From Zoroaster sp. YZ-2022 (lineage: Eukaryota; Echinodermata; Asteroidea; Forcipulatida; Zoroasteridae), in contig CM055823.1 of NCBI GenBank assembly GCA_029582265.1, forward strand, positions 13,962,060-14,026,059: a stretch of 64,000 nucleotides of DNA, given 5' to 3'. The translations under genes and the position numbers were made by a program. The first letter of the stretch is position 1. Every line of letters starts with the position of its first letter. Below, one piece after another: positions 9,680-20,261 of the stretch. The notes below the pieces were generated by a model that was not told the origin of the DNA, did not search any database, and saw only the letters and a list, made by a program, of their open reading frames with translations.

Positions 9680-12600
9680 ATGGATTATTTACTCAGTAAT
9701 TTTGTATTTTTTGTAACAATGACACTGTCACTGCTAACACTTAACACAGGGGTGCTCCTCCTCCATCCGGAATGCCGCTTTCCAAACTTACATCGAAAGA
9801 CTTCAAAATAACCCTGATGTTGTTTTCCTTCAAGAGACCAACGACCTTAGTGAAAATTGTGCTTGTTGGAAACTGTGGCCTTACACTCCGTACTGTTCCC
9901 CAAGCCCTGCCGGGGGGTAGGGAGTCAAAAACCTCATAAAAAACCCAAACGTCCATGTTTCTGACTCTAAAGTTATTTTTGAAAGTTATATTCTATATCA
10001 CAAGATTGTCTTTAACAATACTTTCTACCACCTGTACAATGTTCTTATTCCTCAAACTGATTATACGGCTCTGGAGGTCATCCGTGCTCTTTTCAATCAC
10101 TGTGGTCAGTGCAGTGACGGTGTCATTGTAATCGGTGGTGACTTTAACTGTACAATTAATCCGTCCATTGATCGTCTGTGTAGGCCGACTGAGCATCGGC
10201 ACAAAATCTCCGTGGCTCTCAATGATACTGTTAATTTTCTTTCTTTGTGCGATGTCTGGCGTAGACGGAACCCCTCATTACAGAAGTTTACCTGGCTCAG
10301 AAATAACCCAAGCAATCCGAGTGGTGTTTCTGAAGCCAGGCTAGACCGTTTTTATGTCCCATTTAATCTTATGTCTAGCGTTCTTTCCTGCAACATCAAT
10401 CCCTGCTCTCTGTCTGATCACTCAGCAGTTTCTTTTGTCATTAAACTTCCCATTCAAGACACTATAGGGAGCGCCTATTGGCACTTTAATAACTCCCTGC
10501 TCGAAGATAATGTTTACAAGGATATTGTCACTCATTTTTGGACTGACTGGAGAAATAAACAAAACGAATTTTCTGACCTTGGTGCCTGGTGGGATTTTGG
10601 CAAGTCCCAACTGAAATCCCTTTCTCAAATGTACGGGGCTAAAGTCTCGCATGATAAGCGCGAACTTTTTCGTCAAATGAATGCCTCTATTGACGAACTT
10701 CAGTCCGCGCCAGACTTCACACAGGAAACTATACGTGTGCTCAATGAGCAGAAAAATCATTTAAACATTTTACTTAAAAACGAGGCGCGTGGTGCTCTCG
10801 TCAGGTCGCGCTTCAAACACATCACAGAGGTCGACACAAGTTCGTCCTACTTTTTTCAGCTCGAAAAATCTCACTCTAAATCTAAAACCATGACCAATAT
10901 TCGCTTGCCATCCGGCACGGTTACTGAGAATCCAGATGAAATTAAATCTCACGTGCGCGAATTTTACCGTACTCTATACAATAATGTCCCAACTGACGAG
11001 AGCGCCCATGACACTCTTCTCTCGGATTTGTCCTCATTGACCCTCAGGACTCGGAAGATCTCGACAATCTTCTGACTCCTGAGGAACTTGACCTTGCTGT
11101 TAAGCAACTCAGCAATAACAAAGCACCCGGCCTTGATGGTCTGTCTTGTGAATTTTTCCAGCATTTCTGGCCTCTTCTAAAAAATGATTTATTGTCTGTT
11201 TTAACCACGCTATTGCCTCCGGCAACCTACCCCATTCCTTTAAAAGAGCTGTTATCTCCCTTATTCCAAAAAAGGAGATCTCTCCGATATTGCTAATTGG
11301 CGTCCTGTCTCTATTCTCAATACTGACTATAAAATCTTTGCTAAGTTGCTGGCAAACAGGCTCAAGCAACACATTGAATGTATTGTTCACCATGACCAAT
11401 CATATTGCATCCCAGGTCGCTCGATTTACGACAATATCCTTTTGATTAAAGACATAATTAACTACTCCAATTTTAACGATACTCCTTGCCGTGCTCAACC
11501 TTGATCAGAGGAAAGCTTTTGATAATGTTGACCACGGCTATTTATTTGATACCATGAGAGCCATGGGGTTTGGTGACCGCTTTATTTCCTATGTCAAACT
11601 TTTGTACAACGGTGCCGAGAGCCTCATCAAGGTTGGTGGTTCACCACTGCCCCTTCCCTGCAGAGAAAGGTATTCGTCAGGGCTGTCCGCTCTCGGGACT
11701 GTTATACTCCATCGCAATTGAGCCCCTACTCAACACCCTAAGAAATCGTTTAGGCACCAATGGGTTCCTCTTCCCGGAACCGATCAATACCAGCAGGTTT
11801 CGGCCTACGCAGACGATGTTTCAATTTTTGTCACCATTGATTCCGGTTTTAAAATTGTTGATGAAGTGTACCAACTTTTCATTAAATCCTCTGCTGCTTG
11901 CCTCAATTACCATAAATCACAGGGGCTGTGGGTCGGGTCATGGACCGGAAGAAACGACGAGCCCTGAACTTCCGTTGGAACAATGAAGGACTTCCTTCCT
12001 TGGAGTTCACTTAGGCAACACTAATCACTACATAAAACAAAACTGGAACGCTTGCAAAACTAAACTCTGCAACACACTTTCCCGCTGGAAAGGCATTGCA
12101 TCTACCCTTTCATACAAAGGCAAAGTCCTTATCGCCAACCAACTTGCCGCCTCCAAAATTTTCCATTGTTTAGCTGTTCTCTCTCCCCCTGATAACCTCC
12201 TAAGTGAACTCCAAGATATGCTCGTCGATTTTGTCTGGTCCAACAAAAGACACCTCCTTAAGAAAACCATTCTTTATCGTAAACCTGACAGGGGAGGTTT
12301 AGGTCTAGCCTGCCTCCAAGCACGCGTGCTCACCTTCAGGCTCTCCCTTATCCAACGATATCTCAATCTCTGTCCACACCCCGCGTACAACATGATAAGC
12401 CACAATCTCCATAAATATATGAACCTTAATCTCGACTTCCAACTTTTTCTTACCCACACCTTCCCCAAATTCTACACTAGCCTCCCCTGCTTCTATGGTG
12501 AGCTCTTGCGTGCTTGGACGGCGTCCGGAGCTCGCGTTGAAATACCCTCTGATTCGATCAACCATGTTCTCAATCTTCCACTTAATAGTCCTCTTCTTAC

Positions 12601-13564
12601 CGATAAAGCTGATGATGAGGTACTCTTCCCTGCGCGACTACTTTCCCATGGAATCACGCTTGTCAAGCACCTCGTTAATTCGAACACCGGTATGTGGAAA
12701 GAGGCCAGAGATTTTCAACCTCCTCTCCGAGCCCTTCGTCAACCCTCTCTCCGACTTCTTCATCTTGATATTCAACATCTACATCGGAGTATATTCAATA
12801 CCTTTCCTTTTGTCTTCAATGTAACCGGCGTCCGTCCGGTAATCCTCCAGAAGTTTTTCGCTCGTCCAGATTCTCCTATGGACTTCACACTTCCCACTTG
12901 TCCAAATGGACTCTCTGCGTATTCAAAACATATATATGCAATCTTCAACAACCAAGTTAACTCACATCCTCCTCATACAATCACCTACTGGCATAAATCC
13001 GGACTTTTTGATTTTTCAAAATCCTTTCAATGGAAAGAAATATACCAGCTTCCCACTTCAAAGAAGGAAGGGGATACGCAATTCAAACTCCTCCATAATA
13101 TTCTTCCCTCCCTTCCAGTTCTTCACCATCTCAACCCTGACATCTGCTCCTCCTGCGGCTGGTGTGGAGAGAGGGGAACACTTCTTCATCTTTTCATTCT
13201 CTGCCCTGCCATTCAACCCGGTCTCAACCTGCTACACTCTCTTCTACATAGCATCCTTCCAGATCTTCAACTTGACTTCGAACTATACTGGACTCTCGTT
13301 CCTTGTGCTAGAGGTCGCTCCAGGGGGGCAGTCCGTCTGTCCAACTACCTCATCATCAGCTTTAAACATGTTATATACTGGCTTTACAGAACCTCATGTT
13401 TATCCGAACCTCACATTATTTGGCGCAACTGCTTACAACGAAAGATTATCACCGATTACCAATATCACAATCTTTGTAATAACCTTTCAGGTTTCCTTAA
13501 TAAATGGTCGTTTAACGACACTATCTTCACTCTTGTTAAGAATGAGTTAACATGGTTGATCTAA
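9680..13564 (+). pseudogene. LINE ORF2: APE endonuclease and reverse transcriptase, frameshifted
   Basis: Read across frames, this encodes one ORF2. It starts MDYLLSNFVFF at 9680. Endonuclease motifs are VVFLQET (about 9810), GGDFNC (about 10131), RLDRFY and SDHSAVSF (about 10430). RT motifs are NNKAPGLDG (about 11116), NWRPVSI, LDQRKAFDNVDH (about 11497), the GIRQGCPLSG block (about 11670) and the catalytic AYADDVSIF at 11803. The C-terminal motif is C-x2-C-x10-H-x4-C (CSSCGWCGERG then H and C, about 13146). Single-base shifts occur near 9770, 9920, 11050, 11490, 11655 and 11960, so no intact polyprotein is made. Together with ORF1 it would have copied the element RNA at a nicked TTC site. 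The last 449 codons are uninterrupted. Confidence 0.85.
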
Positions 13565-14076
13565 TCCTACTACCTGACCCCTCTCGGTCCACCTTTTCCC
13601 CTTTCGACCCACCTTGTGAACAGCTACTCCAATCTCTCTCTGATTGGAGGCAAGGCGTATGCCACTGTTCATGAGTGGGGTCCTCTCTCTGCTCTTTTTC
13701 TTTCTCTTTGGGAGCCGCTGGAGTGGGTTTTAAGACCCACACCAGTAATGCCAGTGGCTCCCCACCCCGGGGATCCTCGGGGGAGTCTGCTTGCACCATG
13801 GTGCTTGTAGTCTCCCTTTTAGAGGAGCCCTTTCCCTTTTCTTCCTTTCTTCCACTAAACCTTTTGTTTATTATCGATTGAATTATCAATGTATTATTGT
13901 TTTTCATTTACTAATGTATTTTTGTAGTTTCTTTGTTAACAATGTAAACCTATTTTAGTTCACAGTAACATTGTAAACCACCAATTTTGGTCAAACATTG
14001 TTTATTATTCTTTTATTTGTACATTTTGTATTGTTGTTTGGTTTTGTAAATAAAGTTTTCCCTTGAAAAGTCAAAG
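13565..14076 (+). other. LINE 3' untranslated region
   Basis: About 510 bases lie between the ORF2 stop and the TTC tract. They contain CACCCCGGGGATCC-type sequence near 13770 and an AATAAA at 14049-14054. The terminal bases AAGTCAAAGTC precede the downstream TTC. There is no poly(A) tail, as expected if the 3' end anneals to or is copied next to a specific target. Confidence 0.7.
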
Positions 14077-14478
14077 TCTTCTTCTTCTTCTTCTTCTTCT
14101 TCTTCTTCTTCTTCTTCTTCTTCTTCTTCTTCTTCTTCTTCTTCTTCTTCTTCTTCTTCTTCTTCTTCTTCTTCTTCTTCTTCTTCTTCTTCTTCTTCTT
14201 CTTCTTCTTCTTCTTCTTCTTCTTCTTCTTCTTCTTCTTCTTCTTCTTCTTCTTCTTCTTCTTCTTCTTCTTCTTCTTCTTCTTCTTCTTCTTCTTCTTC
14301 TTCTTCTTCTTCTTCTTCTTCTTCTTCTTCTTCTTCTTCTTCTTCTTCTTCTTCTTCTTCTTCTTCTTCTTCTTCTTCTTCTTCTTCTTCTTCTTCTTCT
14401 TCTTCTTCTTCTTCTTCTTCTTCTTCTTCTTCTTCTTCTTCTTCTTCTTCTTCTTCTTCTTCTTCTCCTCCTCCTCCT
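14077..14478. repeat. (TTC)n microsatellite, 3' flank of LINE
   Basis: About 130 TTC units (14077-14466) are followed by four CTC units and then, at 14479, directly by the Helitron-like body. This is the downstream part of the tract split by the LINE. Confidence 0.95.
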
Positions 14479-15187
14479 TAACATATAGTTCCAGGTAACG
14501 TTGTGACGTCATGGTGAGGTCATCCAATGAATTATTATGTAATTAATTATAATTAAAAGAATATAATTTATATATCGTAAACCACAATAGATAATTTCTT
14601 GATTCCTTCATAATCATACAGAACATGGAGGACTCGACATTTGATACACAGACATGACTCTATTGACCCATACTTCCGGTCCAAACTGGAAGTTCAAGTT
14701 TAAAAAGCTCTTTATAAATTGACGCAAATCTGAAAGGGTATTCTAAAAAAACATTTTGCGTTTATATGTTAAGTGGGATCTGCTCTTTTCAAAAGTATAT
14801 TTGGTGACGTCATCGCTTTTAACAGCGCTCTCTAGAGGCAGGTTTAAAAAAATCACTTTTTGGTATCTTCAGAAAACATTACACAGAATTTTACCAAATT
14901 TGGCACAGTTGACACCCATATTATGAGGAAAAATTTTGTGAAGTATGAATGACGTCACATGATTGAACCGGAACTTACGGTTGGAAGAATTTAAAATTAT
15001 ATGGGATGACTGAACCGGAAGTTAATGTATTCAGTGTAGCACATTATATGTTATTTTAATTATATATTATGAAAACTCATATCTCCTGTAGTAACTCTTG
15101 TCTTTTAACTTTAGGTGATGACGTCATCACATATGATGCACACTTGAACACTGTGAGTTTGTTTTCTACAAACTCAATACCTCTCGT
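14479..15187 (+). mobile_element. Helitron-like element, copy C
   Basis: The body begins part-way in (TTAACATATAGTTCCAGG) after the TTC tract and ends with the hairpin GAGTTTGTTTTCTACAAACTC followed by AATACCTCTCG, a decayed form of the TACCTCTAG terminus. It aligns with copies B (6895-7542) and D (19061-19849). Its left end and part of its early body are missing. Confidence 0.6.
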
Positions 15188-15535
15188 ATATTTTTGTTTC
15201 CATCAAAATTTACAAGGGGGAAAGCATTGTATTTATACATATTTTTCATCAAATTCACAAGGGGCAAACCTTGTATTTATATATTTTTGTTTTTATCAAA
15301 TCACAAGGGCTGAGCCATGTATTTATATATTTTTGTTTTCATCAAAATCACAAGGGGGTAAGCCTTGTATTTATATATTTTTGTTTTTATCAAAATCACA
15401 TGGGCTAAGCCTTGTATTTATATATTTTTGTTTTTCTCAAAATCACAAGGGGTAAGCCTTGTAATGATATATTTTTGTGATTTTGATGAAAACAAAAATA
15501 TATCAATACAAGGCTTAGGTAAAACTTGTAGCTTT
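15188..15535. repeat. 47-bp minisatellite with an inverted terminal copy
   Basis: A unit resembling AAGCCTTGTATTTATATA, TTTTTGTTTTTATCAAAATC and ACAAGGGGT repeats with starts near 15227, 15271, 15317, 15365, 15412 and 15459, a period of 44-48. The next copy (about 15470-15530) is inverted, so the array ends in a hairpin. Further inverted or degenerate copies lie at 15670-15800. Weak open frames across it are repeat-encoded. Confidence 0.8.
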
Positions 15536-15539
15536 GCAT

Positions 15540-15690
15540 GGTGAGAATGATAAGTAAGACTAATTGCGGTGACACCATGTAAGAATCTCAATTGAGTAGT
15601 AATTAGTTCTGAAAAGAACTGGGGGTACAACTCGACGTTTCGATCAGTATGCTCTGATCGTCCTCAGGAGAATACAAGGCTTATCACTTG
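15540..15690 (-). mobile_element. Penelope-like element terminal segment with hammerhead-like core
   Basis: On the minus strand a CTGAGGA core is followed by CGATCAG, a loop, CTGATC and then GAAACGTCGAG. This resembles the hammerhead motif known from the terminal repeats of Penelope-like elements. A related segment at 46140-46270 reads CTGATGA...GAAA and lies downstream of a Penelope GIY-YIG fragment, which supports the assignment. No coding sequence accompanies this copy. Confidence 0.5.
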
Positions 15691-16074
15691 TAAATTTAGA
15701 CAAAAACAAAAATATATAAATACAAGGGGTAAGTCTTTTAGTTTTTTCTCCCCCTCTCGTCAATATCACAAGGAGGTATCCTTTTAGTTTATCCCTAAAG
15801 TCAAAATCAAAATGTATTTAGCCTTGTAGTTTAAAAAATTCTTCTTAAAACCCACGTCTTCAAAATCGAGGAGTAAGCCTTGTATTTTTCCCTAAAAGTA
15901 GTAAGTTCCCACTATCAACACGTAATAAGCCAAATCATCTCACTAAGCGGCAGTGATTATAATTTCGAGAAGTTCCCCGTCTCCCAATCTATTCAGTGGC
16001 AGTAGATAATAAAGCACGACATGTTTTTCCATTAACAAAATCATCAAAAGCACAATGAGTAAGGTTTTAAAATA
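15691..16074. other. Degenerate minisatellite fragments
   Basis: No gene. Partial copies of the AAGCCTTGTA phrase from the upstream minisatellite recur to about 15890. The rest is unremarkable. Confidence 0.45.
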
Positions 16075-16076
16075 TA

Positions 16077-16338
16077 CTACTCAAAACAATTTAGGGAACA
16101 CCGGAATAATCTCAGTTAAAGCAAGATCATTTATTTCAGATAAACACAAGATTTCACAGAATTGATGAGAAACAACTGCACAATGAAACAGATGATAAAG
16201 GATGCATGTAGTGATTACACATTTCATGACATGACTACTGAAAGAGAGAGGGGGTTGCAAATGAAAATCCCGGTTCATGGAACATTTCAAACCTATTTGA
16301 TGTTAAAAATCCGGTGTTTCCTAAATTGTTTTGAGTAG
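16077..16338. mobile_element. TA-flanked MITE, Tc1/mariner-like, 262 bp
   Basis: The element starts CTACTCAAAACAATTTAGGG and ends with the inverse, CCTAAATTGTTTTGAGTAG. The arms match over about 27 bases with one extra G on the left. TA dinucleotides flank it at 16075-16076 and 16339-16340. A TA duplication with such ends fits the Tc1/mariner superfamily. The interior codes for nothing. Confidence 0.85.
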
Positions 16339-16340
16339 TA

Positions 16341-16836
16341 TAGGCCTATATATATATTTCATCAAAATAACAAGAGGTAAGCCGCGTAGTAGTTTGTCAG
16401 TATTTGTGGGCGAATGCAATAAAACAGCTGTATGTTAATAAGGGACAAAACGTGAAGTGACATGGTTTGTGAGTGAGTCAATTTTAAAATAAAATAATAG
16501 TAATAACAATTATTATATATATTTTTTTCAAAACTAATTTCTGCAGAAAGTTAGTCAGAGGTAATGACCAGGCATTGGGTAGCGTTGAATCTTCTAGGCG
16601 AACCCAGTGTAATAACCACCTTAGCACCCTTCTTGGGGAATCGGCAAATTCTCCCGGTCCCTCCTTTATTTTCCCGCACCGTAACCAACTATCGAATATG
16701 GGAGAAACATGGCTGCCCCCAAACCGTTGCTGCTGCCGCCGCCGCCGCAGCTGTCATGTCCCTGAATTTAGGTCTGTTCTCGGGCTTCGAACCGGTGCGT
16801 TCCAGCTCTTGAAGTCCCGCGATTGACACTTCTAGT
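16341..16836. other. Non-coding stretch with a short GCC-triplet run
   Basis: No gene supported. A run of CTGCCGCCGCC triplets near 16731-16750 gives poly-Ala or poly-Ala/Cys frames that I do not believe. The GC-richer part (16560-16830) might be an old promoter or exon, but no motif decides this. Confidence 0.4.
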
Positions 16837-16949
16837 GGTCCTGCCAACGTGCTGCGCCATCTGGACCATGTTGGTATTAGACAGGTTAAATTAAACCTAC
16901 TTAAATAAAGGGTTTGAATTGTGTTGGTACACAATAAAAGAAAAAAACG

Positions 16950-17030
16950 CAGGCGGGATTCGACCCGGGATCGCCTGCACGGATGTCAAGCGTCTAATCC
17001 ATTTGACCACCACTTCACCTGAATGTTTGA
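16950..17030 (-). repeat. tRNA-like module, left arm
   Basis: Read on the minus strand: GTGGTCAAATGGATTAGAC is an A-box-like D arm, TTGACATCC fills the anticodon region, and CGGGTCGAATCCCG is a B-box/T-arm-like sequence. The acceptor ends do not pair convincingly, so I treat it as a tRNA-derived pseudo-module rather than a functional tRNA. Confidence 0.55.
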
Positions 17031-17494
17031 TATGAAATGAGATTCATCATCATTTGATGTGATGGAAAAATAAAGGGAATACTCATTTTTAATAAATTTT
17101 CAATTCTTCATAACGGTTACCAGTACAATATTCGTTTAACAAAAGGAAACAATAGTTTCTCTATTGTCAGTTATGTCCTCCTGGATTGTTTTTAAGTCCA
17201 ACAACAATGGTTTCCACGCGTACACTTGTGTACAGTGAACAAAAGGGACAATAGAGGAGAAAAAAAGGAGGTCTTTGGTCAACGCCAATTAGTCTCGGAA
17301 CGTAATCCAACGTGATAATTTTTTGTTTTAATTTGGTTTTGTTTTGTTTGTTCCTTTTTTTGAGGGGGGGGGGGAGAGGGGTGGTACGGTAGGGATAAGA
17401 ACCCATAACCATGGGCTCCACTGAATTATCACGTTGGATCACAGTTCTCCTCAATTGTTCTGACCGAGGATCTATTGTCTCTTTTGTTAAAGAG

Positions 17495-17899
17495 TTCACT
17501 ATACACATGTTCACTATACACATGTTCACTATACACATGTTCACTATACACATGTTCACTATACACGTGTTCACTATACACGTGTTCACTATACACGTGT
17601 TCACTATACACGTGTTCACTATACACATGTTCACTATACACATGTTCACTATACACGTGTTCACTATACACATGTTCACTATACACGTGTTCACTATACA
17701 CATGTTCACTATACACGTGTTCACTATACACGTGTTCACTATACACGTGTTCACTATACACGTGTTCACTATACACGTGTTCACTATACACATGTTCACT
17801 ATACACATGTTCACTATACACGTGTTCACTATACACATGTTCACTATACACGTGTTCACTATACACATGTTCACTATACACATGTTCACTATACACGTG
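17495..17899. repeat. 15-bp minisatellite, 27 copies of an E-box unit
   Basis: Exactly 27 units of TTCACTATACACATG or TTCACTATACACGTG. Thirteen carry CACATG and fourteen CACGTG, and nothing else varies. Each unit therefore carries a CAYRTG E-box. The A/G difference lies at a CpG, as expected from deamination or repeat homogenisation. Several frames stay open on both strands, which gives long fake repeat proteins. Confidence 0.95.
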
Positions 17900-17984
17900 T
17901 ACGTGTGGAAGCCATTGTTATTGGACATCCCTTTATTTTTCTATCTTGTACAAAGTTGAATCTCCTTTCATTGCAAACAGTCAA

Positions 17985-18065
17985 GGGAAGCGCCGTGGTC
18001 TAATGGATTAGACGCTTGACATCCGTGCACGCGATCCCAGTTTGAGTCCCTTCTGTGTTTTTTTC
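17985..18065 (+). repeat. tRNA-like module, right arm, followed by T-run
   Basis: GCGCCGTGGTCTAATGGATT gives an A-box-like D arm and GATCCCAGTTTGAGTCCC a decayed B box. The T7 run at about 18057-18063 could act as a Pol III terminator. It is the inverted partner of 16950-17030. A tRNA-derived SINE head is an alternative reading. Confidence 0.5.
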
Positions 18066-18173
18066 TTTTTCTTTTATTGTGTGGCGATACAATTCAAACC
18101 CTTTATTTAAGTAGGTTTAATTTAACCTGTCTAATACCAACATGGTCCAGATGGCGCAGCACGTTGGCTGGAC

Positions 18174-18616
18174 CGTTTATGGGCAATCAATTTCATGGTG
18201 AGAGTTTTCCAATGCGCCCTTGACAAAAGGTTTTCAGGCACTGCAGTTAATTTAAATACAACATCAATTAAATTTGATTTTGAGGCAAGAGATCCAGATC
18301 TTCTTTTTAACTTAATTAAATTTAATTTTGCAAATGGAATAATGTGTATAATTTTTAAACGAAAAGCATCAATAAATTGATTGTTTAATAAACAATGTGG
18401 CAAAAAAGAGTCTAGAAAAACAAAATGGTTGGTACATTTTTCCAAAATTGTTGGGTGTTTACTTTTAAATATTGGTTTTAGCCGGTTAGCAAAATATGGT
18501 CAGGGATTTTTTTTTCATTTTAATTTATGTAATAACCAAATGATATGTTTCATTATATTTTTAGTTTAAAAAAAAAAAAAAAAAAAATTAAGGCCTAAAA
18601 TTTTAAGCATTATTGT
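18174..18616 (+). repeat. Dispersed repeat R1, second copy
   Basis: It matches 5840-6375 from CGTTTATGGGCAATCAAT to TTATTGTGGT, with a poly-A expansion near 18567-18588. It is sandwiched between the foldback element and Helitron-like copy D. Confidence 0.65.
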
Positions 18617-19849
18617 GGTACAGAACCTTAAAACTTAACACATAGTTAGACCTTAACATGTAGTTGTATACTAAGTTGTGACGTGGGTGAGGTCATCAGA
18701 TATCGAATTACACTAAATCAAAGTTTAATATTTCAAAAAATCATCTCATGAAGCACAAAAGATATTTTCACAATGTTTGCATCATCTGAAAGATATTGAA
18801 TTATGTGACATTTCGTTCACAGACGTGACCTCAATCTGACCTCTCCTTTCGGTCGAAACCGGAAGTTGAATATTTACAAAAATCATATCTCGTGAACCAC
18901 AAAAGATATTTTCACAATCGTTTTTTCACAATCGTTGCCTCATCTTAAAGACCTTGAACTCTAACACATTTCGTTCACAGACATGACCCTAATCTGACCT
19001 CTCCTTCCTTTCGAAACCGGAAGTTTAAGTGAAGAAATATTCTGAATTACTATTCTGTAAATGTATTTGTACAGCCAAAACATAGTTGCGGAGTTCAAAG
19101 AACCTTAAAACTTAACACATAGTTAGACCTTAGCATATAGTTCCAGCTAACGCTATGACGTCATGGTGAGGTCATCTAATGAACTATTACGTAATTAATT
19201 ATAATTAAAAGAATATAATTTATATCTCGTGAACCACAATAGATAATTTCTTGATTCCTTCATAATCATACAGAACATGGAGGACTCGACATTTGATACA
19301 CAGACATAACCCTATTGACCCTTACTTCCGGTCCAAACTGGAAGTTCAAGTATAAAAAGCTCTTTATAAATTGACGCAAATCTGAAAGGGTATTCGAAAA
19401 AAATATTCTGGGTTTATATGTTTTTATATGTTAAGTGGGATCTGCTCTTTTCAAAAATATATTTGGTGACGTCATCGCTTTTAACAGCGCCCTCTAGCGG
19501 CATATTTTAAAAAGTCACTTTTTGCTATCTTGAGAAAAAATTAGATAGAATTTTACAAAATTTGGCACAATTGACACCTATATTATGAGGAAAAAGTTTG
19601 TGAAATATGAATCACGTCACATGATTGAACCGGAACTTATGGTTGGAAGAATTTAAAATTATATGGGATGACTAAACCGGAAGTTAATGTATTCAGTATA
19701 GCACATTATATATTATTTTAATTATATATTATGACAACTCATATCTCCTGAGGTAACTCTTGTCTTTTAACAACTTTAGGTGATGACGTCATCACATATG
19801 ATGCACACTCGAACACCCTGAGTTTGTTTTCTACAAACTATACCTCTAG
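18617..19849 (+). mobile_element. Helitron-like element, copy D (two body segments, intact right end)
   Basis: The first segment (18617-19060) matches the body of copy A. The second (19061-19849) restarts at a CCAAAACATAGTTGCGG phrase and matches copies B and C. The right end is CTCGAACACCCTGAG, a hairpin AGTTTGTTTTCTACAAACT, then ATACCTCTAG at 19849. It encodes no protein. The restart suggests either two fused copies or one composite longer family member. Confidence 0.6.
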
Positions 19850-20015
19850 TTGTTTCTTCTTCTCAATAAGACTTATCCAGAGACAAAAACATAGCTGCAG
19901 AGTTCACAGAACCTTAAAACTTAATACATAGTTAGACCTTAACATGTAGTTTCAGGTAAAGTTGTGACGTCATGATGAGGTAATCAGATATCGAATTATA
20001 ATATTTCAAAAAATG
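19850..20015 (+). mobile_element. Helitron-like element, copy E (short left fragment)
   Basis: Directly after the right end of copy D, a short TTCTTCTTC remnant leads into AATAAGACTTATCCAGAGAC and the family body. It breaks off near 20015 at ATATTTCAAAAAATGG. The position right behind another copy supports head-to-tail arrangement. Confidence 0.5.
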
Positions 20016-20261
20016 GAACTCCTGATATGGATGATTTTTTAGCCGTGCTATTTGTACACGTTGTATAGGGCGAGTTGAACCTACAATATTATCCATATTG
20101 CGGTTTCACCTGGCGCTATACTACTGTATGTGTACACATGAGCTGGTTAAACAAATCCTTTATGTCGGGGATTCACCCGGCGCTATACTTTGTGTACATA
20201 CGAGCTGGTTAAAAATCATCTATGTTAAGGATTCTTATTCTTCTCACGGAGAATTTTTTGT
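20016..20261. repeat. Unrelated insert with a two-copy repeat
   Basis: This segment interrupts the Helitron-like field. A phrase with GGCGCTATACT and GAGCTGGTTAAA occurs twice, near 20112-20150 and 20190-20212. Nothing else is recognised. Confidence 0.5.

Larger units (their letters stand above)
7806..14076 (+). mobile_element. Full-length Tx1-type non-LTR retrotransposon inserted in a TTC microsatellite
   Basis: This 6.3-kb element has two open regions: ORF1 with a CCHC zinc knuckle, and ORF2 with APE-type endonuclease, reverse transcriptase and a C-terminal CCHC-type motif. It ends with AATAAA (14049-14054) and a short tail, with no poly(A). TTC repeats abut both ends directly. The L1/Tx1-style ORF2 C-terminus and the insertion site point to the Tx1 group, whose members are often target-specific. 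From memory, unverified, microsatellite-specific members named Kibi and Koshi exist and one uses TTC. ORF1 is intact but ORF2 is frameshifted, so this copy is dead or misassembled. Confidence 0.85.
16837..18174. mobile_element. Foldback element with tRNA-like arms and asymmetric minisatellite
   Basis: The left arm GGTCCTGCCAACGTGCTGCG (from 16837) is matched in inverse orientation by the right arm ending near 18174. Pairing continues inward: about 85 near-identical bases, then a tRNA-like module, then 17190-17250 against 17900-17960, then 17220-17325 against 17424-17515. The hairpin centre is near 17370. The 405-bp minisatellite at 17495-17899 interrupts only the right arm and is built from a phrase (TGTACAGTGAAC / GTTCACTATACAC) present once in the left arm. 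No transposase is encoded. Foldback elements with tandem repeats in their arms are known, for example FB and Galileo in flies; I cannot link this one to them. Confidence 0.75.

Noticed and set aside
15188..15480. CRISPR-like array
   Set aside because: Units are contiguous with no unique spacers, and the DNA is eukaryotic.
16689..16934. Minus-strand protein with an Ala run
   Set aside because: The run is a GCC/CTG triplet repeat and the frame enters the foldback arm.
17167..18011. Long repeat proteins on both strands (SLYTC, FTIHM, VYSEH, CIVNM units)
   Set aside because: A 15-bp unit without stops gives open frames on both strands automatically; the sequence is a minisatellite.
17985..18060. 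Functional tRNA gene
   Set aside because: A and B boxes are recognisable but the acceptor stem does not pair and the copy is part of a foldback arm.
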